NCBI GenBank assembly: GCA_035578155.1
Contig: JAPWDM010000005.1
Span: 54,847,954 to 54,911,953 of the forward strand
Length of the DNA stretch: 64,000 bases
Source: Brachynemurus nebulosus
Lineage: Eukaryota; Arthropoda; Insecta; Neuroptera; Myrmeleontidae
Direction of reading: 5' to 3'
Of this stretch, positions 47,202 through 58,479 are shown piece by piece; the first letter of the stretch is position 1, and each line of letters starts with the position of its first letter. The position numbers and the translations under genes are program-made. Below the pieces are notes generated by a model. That model was given only the letters and a program-made list of their open reading frames with translations. It searched no databases and was not told the DNA's origin.

Positions 47202-47405
47202 CTAATGGCGATTGTTAATGCTTAATTACATTATTCTAGTCATATAATATTCTAATATTCATCTAATGGCGATTGTTAATGCTTAATTACATTATTCTAG
47301 TCATATAATATTCTAATATTCTCCTATCTGTCTCTTTGAAATGTTTAGATCACATTCTAATTATGTACTATAAAAATTATGTACTATTAATTATGTACTA
47401 TAAAT
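47202..47405. repeat. Tandem duplications (~60 bp twice; ATTATGTACTATAAA units)
   Basis: AATGGCGATTGTTAATGCTT through CATATAATATTCTAATATT occurs twice in a row. At 47357-47405, AATTATGTACTAT occurs three times. Confidence 0.9.
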
Positions 47406-47561
47406 AAAAAACGATATTTTGTCTGGGAAATTTGAACACATTATTAACCTAGGTCTCGAACTGCTTTTTTCAGAAACTTAGGACCCTATACAATATCCGT
47501 AAATGAAGAATAGACGATACTTTTTAAAAAAGAGAGTTCGAATTTTTAAATTTTTTTATTT

Positions 47562-47882
47562 ACTAGCCGTACCCGCGACGTCGTTTGCGCAAAACATTGT
47601 TATAAACTCAATAAGAAGTATGTAAGTGTAATAATTATACAGAACTTGCAAAGAATAATAATTTTTGTGTAATGCGGGCACATGCTCAAAATGGTTTTTC
47701 TATTTTTCCGTAGGAATGAGGAATTTTCCCGGAGTAAAAAGTATCTTAAATATTGACCCAAGTAATAGGTTATCACCACACCAAATTTCATCAAAATCCG
47801 TCCAATAGTTTTGCGTAATACGTGCATATGCACAAAATGGTTTTTCTAATTTCCCGTGGGAATAAGGCGTTTTCCCTAACAA
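47562..47882. repeat. Dispersed repeat flanking the fold-back element (left part)
   Basis: It begins TACTAGCCGTACCCGCGACG and contains AAAATGGTTTTTCTAATTTC, ACACCAAATTTCATCAAAAT and CCGTCCAATAGTTTT. The same words reappear at 49545-49800 beyond the fold-back element. The right part ends in GACAGACAGACAAAAATTCT, a tail pattern common to insect dispersed repeats. Confidence 0.6.
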
Positions 47883-49541
47883 GTAAAGGTCCCGAGGCCG
47901 GACCTATCGATTTTGATGAAACTTAAATATGTTGTAAAACACTAAAAACTAAGGGACACGTATTTTCTTTTATCTGCGGAAAAACGGTTTGAAGGGGTGA
48001 AATCGCCCCCCCAAAAATTGGGGTAAAAATTTAATTTTTCAAATATCTCGAAAACAGTAAGAGATAGAGCAAAAGTTTAAATTGGCGATATTACTCTTTT
48101 TTAAAGAGCTATCTATTGATATGCAATTTGTTCAAATTACATCAACAAGGGTGGTTGGGGGTTAAAATTTGGGGGTTAATTTTGCAAAAAGGGGGTGAAA
48201 AATAAACAATATAAAAATTTTGTTTACAGATTTGAAATCTACGTCAAAAAATCTAATTGACCTGTTTTTGCTCAATATCCTAATATTAAGTCTAGGGGTA
48301 ATTTCAAATATCTAGGGGTAGTTAACTAGAGGGTGACTATGTCGAATAATCATACTATTTGGGTATTTCAAGAAGTTCTTCTTCATGGAAAATAGCTTAA
48401 GACAATTAGAATAACGTAGAGATGAAATTCTCGAATTCAAAATTGAGTTTGAGCAACATTGGAGAGGGGGTGAGTCACCCTCTTAAATTACATACTAATT
48501 TACATACACTAATTTTTGCAATTAACACACTGACAAGGGGTAATAATGTCACAATAGATGGTTCAGAAGTTGGACTAAAATGAAATTCTCGAATTCAAAA
48601 TTGAGTTTGAGCAACATTGGAGAGGGGGTGAGTCACCCTCTTAAATTACATACTAGTTTACATACACTAATTTTTGCAATTAACACACTGACAGGGGGTA
48701 ATAATGTCACAATAGATGGTTCTGAAGTTAGACTATCGTATGTAAGGTTTTCATTAGGTTTCGTTATTTTAGGTTAGGTTATGTAATTTTCGGTAACGAT
48801 AATTTTCGATAAGGAAAACTATAATATCCATTAAAAAACAAACCTAATAAAGACCTTACATATGATAGTCCAACTTCAGAACCACTTATTGTGACATTAT
48901 TTTACCCACTATCAGTGTGTTAATAGCAAAAATTAGTGTAAACTAGTATGTAATTTAAGAGGGTGACTTACCCCCTCCCCAATGTTGCTCAAACTCAATT
49001 TTGAATTCGAGAATTTCATTTCTACGTTATTCTAATTGTCTTAAGCTATTTTCCATGAAGAAGAACTTCTTGAAATACCCAAATTGTACGACTATTCGAC
49101 ATAGTCACCCTCTAGTTAACTACCCCTAGACTTAATATTAGGATATTGAGCAAAAACAGGTCAATTAGATTTTTTGACGTAGATTTCAAATCTGTAAACA
49201 AAATTTTTATATTGTTTATTTTTCACTCCCTTTTTGCAAAATTAACCCCCAAATTTTAACCCCCAACCACCCCTGTTGATGTAATATGAGCAAATTGCAT
49301 ATCAATAGATAGCTCTTTAAAAAAGAGCAATATCGCCAATTTAAACTTTTGCTCTATCTCTTACTGTTTTCGAGATATTTGAAAAATTAAATTTTTACCC
49401 CAATTTTTGGAGGGCGATTTCACCCCTTCAAACCGTTTTTCCGCAGATAAAAAAAAATACGTGCCCCTTAGTTTTTAGTGTTCTACAATATATTTAAGTT
49501 TCATTGTAATCGATAGGTCCGGCCTCGGGACCTTTACTTGT
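47883..49541. mobile_element. Fold-back element with ~600-bp arms
   Basis: GTAAAGGTCCCGAGGCCGGA at the left end returns inverted at the right end (ATAGGTCCGGCCTCGGGACC). Further pairs are ATCTGCGGAAAAACGGTTTG, TTTCGAGATATTTGAAAAAT and GTCTAGGGGTAxTT, and pairing continues to about 48575/48866. It sits inside the dispersed repeat above and below it. No coding capacity. A related sequence is at 63400-63690, and a more distant one at 55690-55880. Confidence 0.88.
48422..48737 (+). repeat. 159-bp tandem duplication in the fold-back element
   Basis: TGAAATTCTCGAATTCAAAA through AGATGGTTCxGAAGTTxGAC appears twice with a few differences in the left arm. Only one inverted counterpart is present in the right arm (about 48865-49020), so the duplication arose after the arms. 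Confidence 0.9.
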
Positions 49542-49544
49542 AAG

Positions 49545-49800
49545 TAAAAAGTATTTTAAATGTTGCCCTAGGTAATAAGTTATCACCACACCAAATTTTA
49601 TTAAAATCTGTCCAATAGTTTTTGCCTAATATGTGCACATGCTCAAAATGGTTTTTCCATTTTCCCGTGGAAATGAGAACTTTTCCCGTAGTAAAAAGTA
49701 TTTTAGATGTTGACCTAGGTAATAAGTTATTATCACACCAAATTTCATTAAAATCCGTCCAATAGTTTTTGTGTGATGCGGTGAACAGACAGACAGACAA
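49545..49800 (-). repeat. Dispersed repeat flanking the fold-back element (right part)
   Basis: Two internal repeats of the unit GTAAAAAGTATTTTAxATGT ... CACCAAATTTxATTAAAAT. It ends with the GACAGACAGACAAAAATTC tail. The strand is uncertain. Confidence 0.5.
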
Positions 49801-50234
49801 AAATTCTAAAAATCGCTGTTTTGGTATCTACATCGATAACTATTTACAGTATCAGTACAATTTTAAAAAAATATTCCATGTACAGAAATGGTCTCGTTAC
49901 AATTTTCTTATATGTATAGATTTGAGAATCCGAGCACAGCCTCAGTGGGAACGAAAGGACAGATACACACATACATATGTAGTTTTAAAACTGTTACCAA
50001 TAATGTATACATATACACAATAGGCGTATATATGTGTATGTATATATGTAAAAAGGTCGTTCTTTACAGCACCTTTAAGTATAAGCACACGCTCAATAGT
50101 ATTATGCAGTCAGCTTGGCTTGTGCAGTTTATTAAAGTCTCTTTAGATGATAATAGAGTTGTTTTTTGATTCAAAATGTTAAGTGATTAACTGATAAACA
50201 TGCTACGATGCAGTAAATAATTGACGTGTGGAAG

Positions 50235-50596
50235 CATGGGCGCCCATATGATGGATTCCAGGGAGGGGCTCGAAGGGTGGAAAGTGAACTTCCGGAGAAA
50301 ATTTCGGATTTTTTTTATCTTTTTTTTTATATTTTTCTTCGTAAATTCCCCCCCCCTCCCCCCGCAAAATTAGCCTGGCGACCTTTTTTTTGCTTTTTTT
50401 TTTCCTTTTTTCGTATAAAGCACGGTTGTCGATTAGGGGCGGCCACGATTCTGAAATACTATATATAACCTACAAAAAACACCAGTAACAACGTCGTTTT
50501 GCTTTCTTCAACTCCTTTTTTCTAATTTTCTTCCAATCCTGGCTAGCTAGAAGGGGGCCATGGCCCCTCCCTGCCCATAGGGATGGGCGCCCATAT
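50235..50596. mobile_element. GGGCGCCC-ended element with 7-bp target duplication
   Basis: Both ends carry GGGCGCCCATAT and, nearby, GGGAGGGGC or its inverse. GTGGAAG occurs at 50228-50234 and 50597-50603. Removing the insert and one GTGGAAG restores a terminus matching the other end of the host MITE, so the duplication is supported by two lines of evidence. Homopolymer C and T runs lie inside. Confidence 0.75.
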
Positions 50597-51028
50597 GTGG
50601 AAGTACCAAAGGCACTAAGTGCGAAAAAATAGCTTTTTTTTCTTTTAAAAATTAGTCTTCAAAACGTACTATATGACACCGCCAAAACCCAAACAAAAGT
50701 TAGAAGTAATATTTATCATGTTTTTAATTTTTAACTTGACAATTTAACTCATGTGTATCAAGTGCCATAAGAATATTGTAATTTTTTCACTTTTACCGTG
50801 GAAAAAAGTTACGACAAAATTTTTACAGCGAAAAAAATAGTACAAAGTATTTCATTGTTCATTTCGTTGTAGGTAAACACGATAAAAACAATACAAAAAT
50901 TTATATTGGTAAATTTAAATGATTTCAGAATCATGGTAACAATGTATTAAATAATTTAATTAATAATATGAATTATACTAAGTTATTTTATTCGTTAAAT
51001 TGTCTTACTGTATTACATTTTAGATTTA

Positions 51029-51222
51029 GATTTTTTCTGAATAAATTTGCGTTTTCTATAACTCAAATTTCTTGCCTAAAGCAATTTAACTCGAAGAAAT
51101 GTCAACCCAAAAACGCTTCAGCTCCGCTGTTGCGTTTTTGTTAGTTGACAGTTCTTCTCGTTAAATTGGTATAGGCAACAAATTTTCGTTAGACAAACCC
51201 AAATTTATTCGAAAAAATACAA
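51029..51222. mobile_element. ~190-bp palindromic MITE
   Basis: TTTTTTCTGAATAAATTTGC, CTTGCCTA, CAATTTAAC and TGTCAAC on the left return inverted on the right around GCTTCAGCTCCGCTGTTGCG. It is nested in the 50216-51360 element. Confidence 0.75.
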
Positions 51223-51360
51223 ACCTCTCGTGTAATAATAAGTAAATAAAAAATTGGATAATGTATTATATCTAAGGAGTTTTTATTCCTTATTTGTGTA
51301 ATAACTCAAAATATATGAATTGATACTTAGTGCCTTTGCTACTTCCAGGCTTCAATTACT

Positions 51361-51817
51361 TTTTACAAATTAATATTTTAAACTGGTTCAAATTATAGGC
51401 ACAATAGGTGACACAATAAACAAATTAAACTTGTAAATAAACAAAGTTGAATGTCGAACAAGCCCTTCAGTATAATCTACAATAAATTGCTCCGTAATAT
51501 TGTATAAGATCAGATTTTGTGTAATGTTACTGAGTGTGTAGGGGCCACTTTACTATTTTGTTTACAATTAAAAAAAATAGATCTTTGGGATATGTGTATG
51601 AATCAGTATGAATGTATTTGTACAATACTACAAGCCCCATGTCATAACAAACTCGACAATATCCGATATCAACCAATCAGAATCAAGAAGAAAATAATGT
51701 TGATAAGATCTTGTGCGAACCATGTCCTGATTGACCAAGTTTGTTGTTTAGTTGTGTTAAATTTACACACTATATTGTTTAAACAAAACAGAATGTTTAT
51801 AATACGCAGAAAATGAA
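51361..51817. other. AT-rich gap, nothing recognised
   Basis: One open frame (51517-51816) shows no family resemblance and no support beyond its length. Confidence 0.4.
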
Positions 51818-51990
51818 TTAAAATTTTTTGAGCATATTATAATTTTTATCTGCAGTCCAGTACTCAAGATATGTAAAAGGCATAAACTCACGTAACGCAC
51901 GGGACATCGTACAAAACGAAGTTTATGTCTTATATTTGGAGTACTGCATTTCAGATATAAATTAAAATATGCTCAAAAAATTTTAATCCA
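51818..51990. mobile_element. ~170-bp palindromic MITE
   Basis: TTAAAATTTTTTGAGCATAT at the left end is inverted at the right end (ATATGCTCAAAAAATTTTAA). GTACTCxAxATAT and GCATAAACT pair further in. The loop contains ACGTAACGCACGGGACATCG. Confidence 0.85.
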
Positions 51991-52217
51991 GTTGTCCCAT
52001 GTTATAAACTTTTTGTTTTGTTTGTTATTAATTTCATTAAAAAAAAAAAGTTTTTGTTGCAAAAATGTCCCGTGCGTCACGCGAGAATTGCCCATATATT
52101 TAAGTTGTGTCATTAAAAACCAACTTTAAGATTTAAAAAAACTGAAAATTATTTTCTTTTATGTTTTCGAAACATTAAAAAATTATTTTGTTCAATATTA
52201 CCAAATATTACCAAATA

Positions 52218-52806
52218 CAGTTGAACCTGGATAAGCGAGAGTTGAAGGGACCGCGATCTATTTTTCTCTTATAGAGTTTTCTCACTAACCCGAGTTTCTA
52301 GCTTACACAGGTACGGGAGAGATTTATCTCACTTATAGAGGTCTAGAAAAAATACAACCAATATGTATTGAGAAACATGCATGTATTGTATGGATACTAC
52401 TTATTAGAATAATATACATATACGTATTTGAACATAGATAAGCTTAGCTTACAAAAAGAAAAAAAAACATGCTTTTTGGCTATTTGAATAGAAAAGTTCC
52501 GTGAATTATAAGAAAACAAGAACATAAGTCCATTCAGGCCTTCTAATAAAATATGTAGAAGTTCTTTGAAATTTAAGAATGAGTCATAACTAGAAAATGT
52601 TAAATACGTTTAACTGTCTCTTATAGAGGTACAGGCAATTCTCAGTCTCAGTTTTAGAGGTGCAGGAGCGAAAAACGACTCTCACTTATACAGGTTTTTG
52701 TTTCTCACTCATAGAGGTTTTAGAGTGGTAAAGTGACGGGACCTGGCAATTACTCTCACTTACAGTTTTCTCGCTTAGCCAGTTCTCTCTTATCCAGGTT
52801 TGACTG
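52218..52806. mobile_element. 589-bp pogo-like MITE
   Basis: Termini CAGTTGAACCTGGATAAGCG and the inverse of CAGTCAAACCTGGATAAGAG at the right end, with TA outside both. The short CAGT-starting ends and TA target fit the Tc1/mariner-pogo group. Words like CTCTTATAGAGGT and TCTCACTTATAGAGGT recur about eight times inside, forming a subterminal repeat array. No transposase. Confidence 0.8.
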
Positions 52807-52828
52807 TATAATGAAACCAAAAATATTC

Positions 52829-53018
52829 TTAAAATATAGTCCAGAATCTAGCGAATGTCGTAGGATTTTTTTAATAAATTGATTTTTATAGATTTTGTTA
52901 GCGATTTTTGGTCAATTTTTTCGAAAAAAAACAAAACTTCAAACTAACGCCCTTTTTTAAAAAACAATTTGTAGAAAAAATCCTACGACGTTCGCTAGAT
53001 TTTGGACTATATTTTAAG
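52829..53018. mobile_element. ~190-bp palindromic MITE
   Basis: CTTAAAATATAGTCCAGAAT, CTAGCGAATGTCGTAGGATT on the left and their inverses (TCCTACGACGTTCGCTAGAT, TTTGGACTATATTTTAAG) on the right. Confidence 0.85.
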
Positions 53019-53725
53019 AAACTTTTTGATTTTTTCCAAATTAAAAATTGTGTAGCGGTACACCCATGTCGACCGTCCGAGATTTTTTTTCCTTGTGTGC
53101 GCTGCTGTACCGCCATTTTAAAACTAAAATAAAACATATTTTTTGTAGTTAAAGACTATTACTTTCATATGCACAAAACCTCATATCTCTATCTCTTTCC
53201 TTTCACATGAAATTTAGTGAACACAAGGTGATATTACCCCCTAACACTAAACAGTTAACAGTCGGTCTGAACATGGTTTTGTCAGTGAAAAAAAAACTTA
53301 GAGGTAACGACAAAAAACATTAGATTTTAAAAATTACAGGTAACACTCAAAACCTCATGATTTCCTTAGTTGCTTTCCTAAAAAAGATAAACCATTAATT
53401 TACACATGAGAACATTTTATTTCATTTTTATTATATTAGGAAAATTGTGAAAAATACCTACATCTGTAAAAAAACTTAATGATAGTTAATGTCTAAGTTT
53501 CTGACTGTCTCTTGATTTTGATTCACATGGTGGATTTTATTTTTTTAAAAACCGTATAAAAAATCGCATAAAAAAGTCGCACAAAAAAAAGGCGCATAGA
53601 AGATTTAGGTGTACTATATCCATCAAATACGAACTGATTGTTAGTAGACATAAACTACTGGAATATAGGTATTAAGGACTAATTAGACTGGCGCACGGAA
53701 CACTGTCCATAGTTCAAAAATATGT

Positions 53726-54231
53726 GAAATCCGACAAAAACAGATATTTGGGAATATCTGTAAAAAATGGCGCCAAGAATATTATGTATTTGTATCTAAG
53801 AAAAAAAATAAAGCTTTAAAAAATAACTGAAATCCATTGCTATGCCAAGAACAATAATTATAATAACTAAGCTTACGTACAGATGGTATTTAAAAAAATA
53901 ATCTAAAAAAAATTAATACTAATTTTCGGAATAAAAAATTTTGTTGCACTTGGCTCAAGATTTAACTTGATATTAATAAACAAAACAAAAAATCTTGAGC
54001 CAAGTACAACAAAAGTTTTTATTCCGAAAATTAGTATTAATTTTTTTTAGATTATTTTTTTAAATACCATCTGTACGTAAGCTTAGTTATTATAATTATT
54101 GTTCTTGGCATAGCAATGGATTTCAGTTATTTTTTAAAGCCTTATTTTTTTTCTTAGATACAAATACATAATATTCTTGGCTCCATTTTTTACAGATATT
54201 CCGAAATATCTGTTTTTGTCGGATTTTAAAT
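53726..54231. repeat. ~505-bp near-perfect palindrome
   Basis: Arms of about 235-240 bp read inward from AAATCCGACAAAAACAGATA. They contain AAGCTTACGTACAGATGGTA and end in TTGAGCCAAGTxCAACAAAA, separated by ~25 bases. Only a few mismatches are visible (for example GGCGCC against GGCTCC). It directly abuts the TIR-element copy at 54232. Confidence 0.9.
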
Positions 54232-55192
54232 TTCATAATTATGCTGAAGATGATTATATCAGACTTAACAAGCTGAATTTTGTCCGCAGAGATGCGGGGT
54301 CCGGTCTTTGATCGAACGAAGATAGTTGAAGCGAACATTTTTTTAGGTTTATAGATGTTTATTTTGTTCTCAATTTTTCTTAAACGTTTGGTCACCGAAG
54401 AGATGTACCAAACCTTTCCCTAAGAGGCAAAAGGCAATTTGTTATCTTTTCTGTACCCACGTAAAAGATAATTAACTTGACCATACGTCTTATTTGTTCT
54501 TTTGTACCCTGCTTAAGCTTTGGTAAACTAAAGTGTTCGGTTAGATAAAACAATTAACTCACCACAGCGATTATAAGCAAAATATGGGCAATTTTAAACT
54601 GTAGCTAAGTTGTAGTTAATTTGGTAAATTTACCATAATATAGTTAATTCTGTTTAGAATGGTAAACCGTATCGGTCGTATCGGTGAAACAATTACTGCA
54701 AAACAAATTTGCATATATTTCTGCAAAATGCGGTATCTATATTGATTTTTATCAAAGTTAGTATAAGTTCCCCTTATTATATGAATATAAAAAATGCAAA
54801 CGATAATTATATATGAAAGAAAAATTAGAGTGCAAAGTAGAAATATTTTTAAAATATTTAGAAAATACGAAAATATTATTTGATATAATTTTCAAGAACG
54901 AATGCTGACAAAACAGTCAAAAATTAAGACTTGTTCAAAAATTACAGAACTTAAAAGGTACGTAAAATTGTAATAACAATTTTACAAATTATGTAAGATT
55001 TTAATCTGTACTTTGTAAAACATCAACTGAATTGCCTGTAAAATTGTCAAAGAAATGTCTAAAATTGTAGAATTGATCGGTACTTACATATTTGTAATAA
55101 TTTTTTATACAACACCTGTAACTTAAATATTTACATATTTGTAAAAAAAAAAAATACCTGTAAATTGTAAATTGTACTTTTATGAAATAGGG
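54232..55192 (+). mobile_element. Second copy of the outermost TIR element (right part)
   Basis: Collinear with 44855-45110 and 45743-46293. It ends in TTTTATGAAATAGGGCCC, the inverse of the family terminus. The left TIR is absent, replaced by the palindrome at 53726-54231. It provides the empty site for the SINE/LTR-like insert at 45140-45742. Confidence 0.8.
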
Positions 55193-55529
55193 CCCAGGTT
55201 GTCAACATATTTCGAACGAAATAATAAATATTGTTGATCTTATTTATAGTTAGGTTTTGTAAATAATGAAATGTGGTAATTATTTTCAATACAATTTTGG
55301 TCAATATATTCATAAAGAAAGGACATGTGAATTGATCAATATGCAGTAGGTAGATACTAGAAGGATGTGATATAAAGACTTTCTTTTAGATTACATATAA
55401 GGCATCCGTTTTCACTATCCTAGAAATAACGAAACCCTTTGATATAGATATTAACATAGTTTTGGCACAATACTCTTAATTGACTATAATAATTCTGATA
55501 TTATGAACATGCAACAACATATTAATACA

Positions 55530-55990
55530 TAAGAAGCCCCCATTATACAATCTAATGGTGCCGTTGGAGGAGAAATTGTTAAAGGAGAAAATCAAAGGCC
55601 ATGGGCGTCAAAATTTCTGATTTATATACTTGCAGGATTTACTATTACAAACTATTACTTACAAGAAACACTACCCAAGTGCCAATCGTCAATCTTCTTG
55701 AAACTCTGTTGATGTGTAGAATAGGCAAAAATAAGGGACCTGTATTTTTTTTTATCGGCCAAGACTCACGTTCACGAGGTGAAACCAGCCCTTAAATTTG
55801 GGGTTCAAACCGTATTTATTAAGATATCTCGAAAACTATAAGAGATAGAGGAAAACTTTAAATTGAAGAAATGTTCTCCTTTAAAAGACTTATTCACCTA
55901 TATTGGTTAAACCAAGGTCGGGTTTATAAGAGGGACTCGAGGGATGTAAATGGGGGTAAATTTTGTTGTACAGCCTAAGTGGTTCAATGT
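55530..55990 (+). repeat. Dispersed repeat related to 31810 and 47883
   Basis: The first part matches 31810-31960 (AAGCCCCCA, GGAGGAGAAATTGTTAAA). The second part resembles 47940-48110 (AAGATATCTCGAAAACTATA, AAGAGATAGAGxAAAACTTT). This may be a composite of two repeats. Confidence 0.6.
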
Positions 55991-56942
55991 ATTAACTCGG
56001 CAATTCCCAAGCCGCGATCTATCGACCAAATATTCTTATTTTGTGCTATTTTTTATCTTTAGGTACTCAACATATAAAAAAAAATTGAAAAAAATACCCT
56101 TTAGTTTTTTTTTTTTTAAATGCGTGTCAATTATAAGTCATACGGGCCGTTATTTGTAATATGAACTGAGTAAAACGGTATGAAATTACCGGTAAAAAAT
56201 CACTTTCATTATAAGCTTGATTCTTCAATAATAATTTGTTATAACAATTATAACAGTACCTACTTTTTAGACATTTTTATAACAGCGAACATACCACAAG
56301 ATACACTCACGCGCAATAAAACAGCAAATCGTTTGAAACAACAGAATTAATTTGACCGTTAACATAACTTCAGTGTTGCTAAATTAAAACCATGAATACT
56401 ACTAAATATTAACATTTTAGTCGTAACATATTTATTTTTAAAATTTGTTATATTATCTGTAAAAAAATCACAAATCACTGTTGCCTAGAGGTGACACTGG
56501 GAATTCCCGAGTTAAAGTTTTATCATCATAAATGGAAAGAGCACCAAATATTAGGGAATACGTATTTTTGCATTTTTTCGAAATTTGTGTGGTATTCAAG
56601 ACATATCAGGAAGAAAAAAATAGGATAGATTATGTTGCATTATTATTGACTGCAAATGCCTTCTATATTTTTTCATTTTTATGTTTATTTCATCATGAAA
56701 ATGCAAATTTTTACTTTTCGATAATGATTCATGTATTTTTCAGTACTTACTTAATTAGTAATTTAGTCATGTATATTTGGTTACTCCTCTTCTATATTTT
56801 TTTCTCCTATTTCTGCCAAATTTTTCTGGTTTGTAAGTGTTAATGAATGTTCGACAAGAAGCAGTAATCTCTCCCGTTCAACAAATCAACTACCTTCATC
56901 TTACAAATTCTTTTTAACTAAATAAATGAGAATTAAAATTCA

Positions 56943-57060
56943 CATAGTGTTTGAAAAATCATCAAAACTGGTTCGGCTGGGACTTGAACCCGGATCTCTT
57001 GGTTACTAGCCAAGCGCCTTACCAATTAGGCCACCGACCGTTCGTTCAAGTGCCACTCCA
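56943..57060 (-). repeat. tRNA-Thr-derived SINE (left arm copy)
   Basis: Mirror image of the copy at 57845-57955. See that entry. Confidence 0.8.
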
Positions 57061-57141
57061 ATTTTGATAATCAATCAAACACATTCTCTCTTTCATGCGA
57101 GACGCAGTTACATTTTTTAATTTCAAATGTTATCGAATGCC

Positions 57142-57146
<5 letters not shown>

Positions 57147-57227
<81 letters not shown>
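57147..57227. repeat. (TA)n microsatellite
   Basis: About 80 bp of TA at the inner end of the left arm. Confidence 0.97.
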
Positions 57228-57229
<2 letters not shown>

Positions 57230-57646
57230 TAGTTTATCTTTCTAACAGTAAAAATACTTTTAAAACTCGTTGTATAGTTTTCTATACCGCATTTGCATCC
57301 GCAGGATAGTTGTGGATTTCAGATAACATACTGTACTTATCTAAAATAGTTTACCTCTGCAATAGTGAAAAAATTTTCAAAATCGAACAGTTATTTTATT
57401 TTTGACACTTCTGGGCCCATGGACTCTGTCAGACCTTATATAACGTAATCTATATCTATCTAAAATAGCTTAGCTTTCTAACAGCGAAAAAATTTTCAAA
57501 ATCGGTCGGTTAGTTTATTTTTGGCGCTTTAAAGATCCCAAGACTCTAGCCGACCTCATATAACATATAAGCTATATCCATCTAAAATAGTTTACCTCTG
57601 TAATAGTGAAAAAATTTTCAAAATCAATCGGTTATTGTGTTTTTGT

Positions 57647-57648
<2 letters not shown>
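57228..57648 (+). repeat. Minisatellite of the Helentron-like family
   Basis: Three to four units of about 125 bp, each with TATCxATCTAAAATAGTTTA, AATAGTGAAAAAATTTTCAA and a GGGCCCA/GATCCCA-type block. It is the same unit as 39515-39930, bounded by TA tracts on both sides. Confidence 0.88.

Positions 57649-57738
<90 letters not shown>
57649..57738. repeat. (TA)n microsatellite
   Basis: About 88 bp of TA between the minisatellite and the right arm. Confidence 0.97.
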
Positions 57739-57742
<4 letters not shown>

Positions 57743-57844
57743 GGCACTCGATAACATTTGAAATTAAAAAATGTAACTGCGTCTCGCATGAAAGAGAGAA
57801 TGTGTTTGATTGATTATCAAAATTGGAGTGGCACTTGAACGAAC

Positions 57845-57955
57845 GGTCGGTGGCCTAATTGGTAAGGCGCTTGGCTAGTAACCAAGAGATCCGGGTTCAA
57901 GTCCCAGCCGAACCAGTTTTGATGATTTTTCAAACACTATGTGAATTTTAATTCT
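57845..57955 (+). repeat. tRNA-Thr-derived SINE
   Basis: The head folds as a tRNA: D-arm GGCCTAATTGGTAAGGC, anticodon arm CTTGG-CTAGTAA-CCAAG (anticodon AGT, Thr) and T-arm CCGGGTTCAAGTCCCAG. The acceptor stem is short by one base (GGTCGG against CCGAACC), so it is not a functional tRNA gene. A fixed tail (CCAGTTTTGATGATTTTTCA ... CTATGTGAATTTTAATT) follows, and is also seen at 1745 and 5694. Internal A and B boxes would allow polymerase III transcription. Confidence 0.82.
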
Positions 57956-58348
57956 CATTTATTTAGTTAAAAAGAATTTGTAAGATGAAGGTAGTTGATT
58001 TGTTGAACGGGAGAGATTACTGCTTCTTGTCGAACATTCATTAACACTTACAAACCAGAAAAATTTGGCAGAAATAGGAGAAAAAAATATAGAAGAGGAG
58101 TAACCAAATATACATGACTAAATTACTAATTAAGTAAGTACTGAAAAATACATGAATCATTATCGAAAAGTAAAAATTTGCATTTTCATGATGAAATAAA
58201 CATAAAAATGAAAAAATATAGAAGGCATTTGCAGTCAATAATAATGCAACATAATCTATCCTATTTTTTTCTTCCTGATATGTCTTAAATACCACACAAA
58301 TTTCGAAAAAATGCAAAAATACGTATTCCCTAATATTTGGTGCTCTTT

Positions 58349-58352
<4 letters not shown>

Positions 58353-58423
<71 letters not shown>
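58353..58423. repeat. (TA)n microsatellite
   Basis: About 70 bp of TA outside the right arm, followed by the first ~35 bp of the minisatellite unit (TTATCTTTCTAACAGTAAAA). Confidence 0.97.
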
Positions 58424-58426
<3 letters not shown>

Positions 58427-58479
58427 TATATTTTATCTTTCTAACAGTAAAAGTATTATTAGTAACAGTAAAAATATCT

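Larger units (their letters stand above)
50216..51360. mobile_element. MITE with TGGAAGTAxCAAAGG termini
   Basis: GTGGAAG at 50228-50234, together with TACCAAAGGCACTAAGTG at 50604, is the inverse of the right end (TACTTAGTGCCTTTGCTACT, about 51327-51346; the terminus continues CCAGGCTTCAATTA). The left terminus is split by the 50235-50596 insert. Confidence 0.75.
56532..58423. repeat. Large near-identical inverted repeat, ~700-bp arms
   Basis: The left arm (56532-57227) and right arm (57649-58352) are reverse complements with about one visible difference (CGAATGCC against CGAGTGCC). Each arm includes an identical 103-codon open frame (56532-56843 plus, 58041-58352 minus; begins MERAPNIREYVF, hydrophobic, no family match), a SINE, and a TA tract at the inner end. 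The right arm has another TA tract outside. The centre (57228-57648) is the family minisatellite. Confidence 0.92.

Noticed and set aside
57845..57918. Functional tRNA-Thr gene
   Set aside because: The acceptor stem lacks one base, the T-stem has a mismatch, and a family tail follows that is shared with truncated copies elsewhere. A SINE explains all of this.
56532..58352. Conserved 103-codon protein because it occurs twice identically
   Set aside because: The identity follows from the inverted duplication itself. The frame is AT-driven and hydrophobic and matches no family I know, so it is not evidence of a selected gene.
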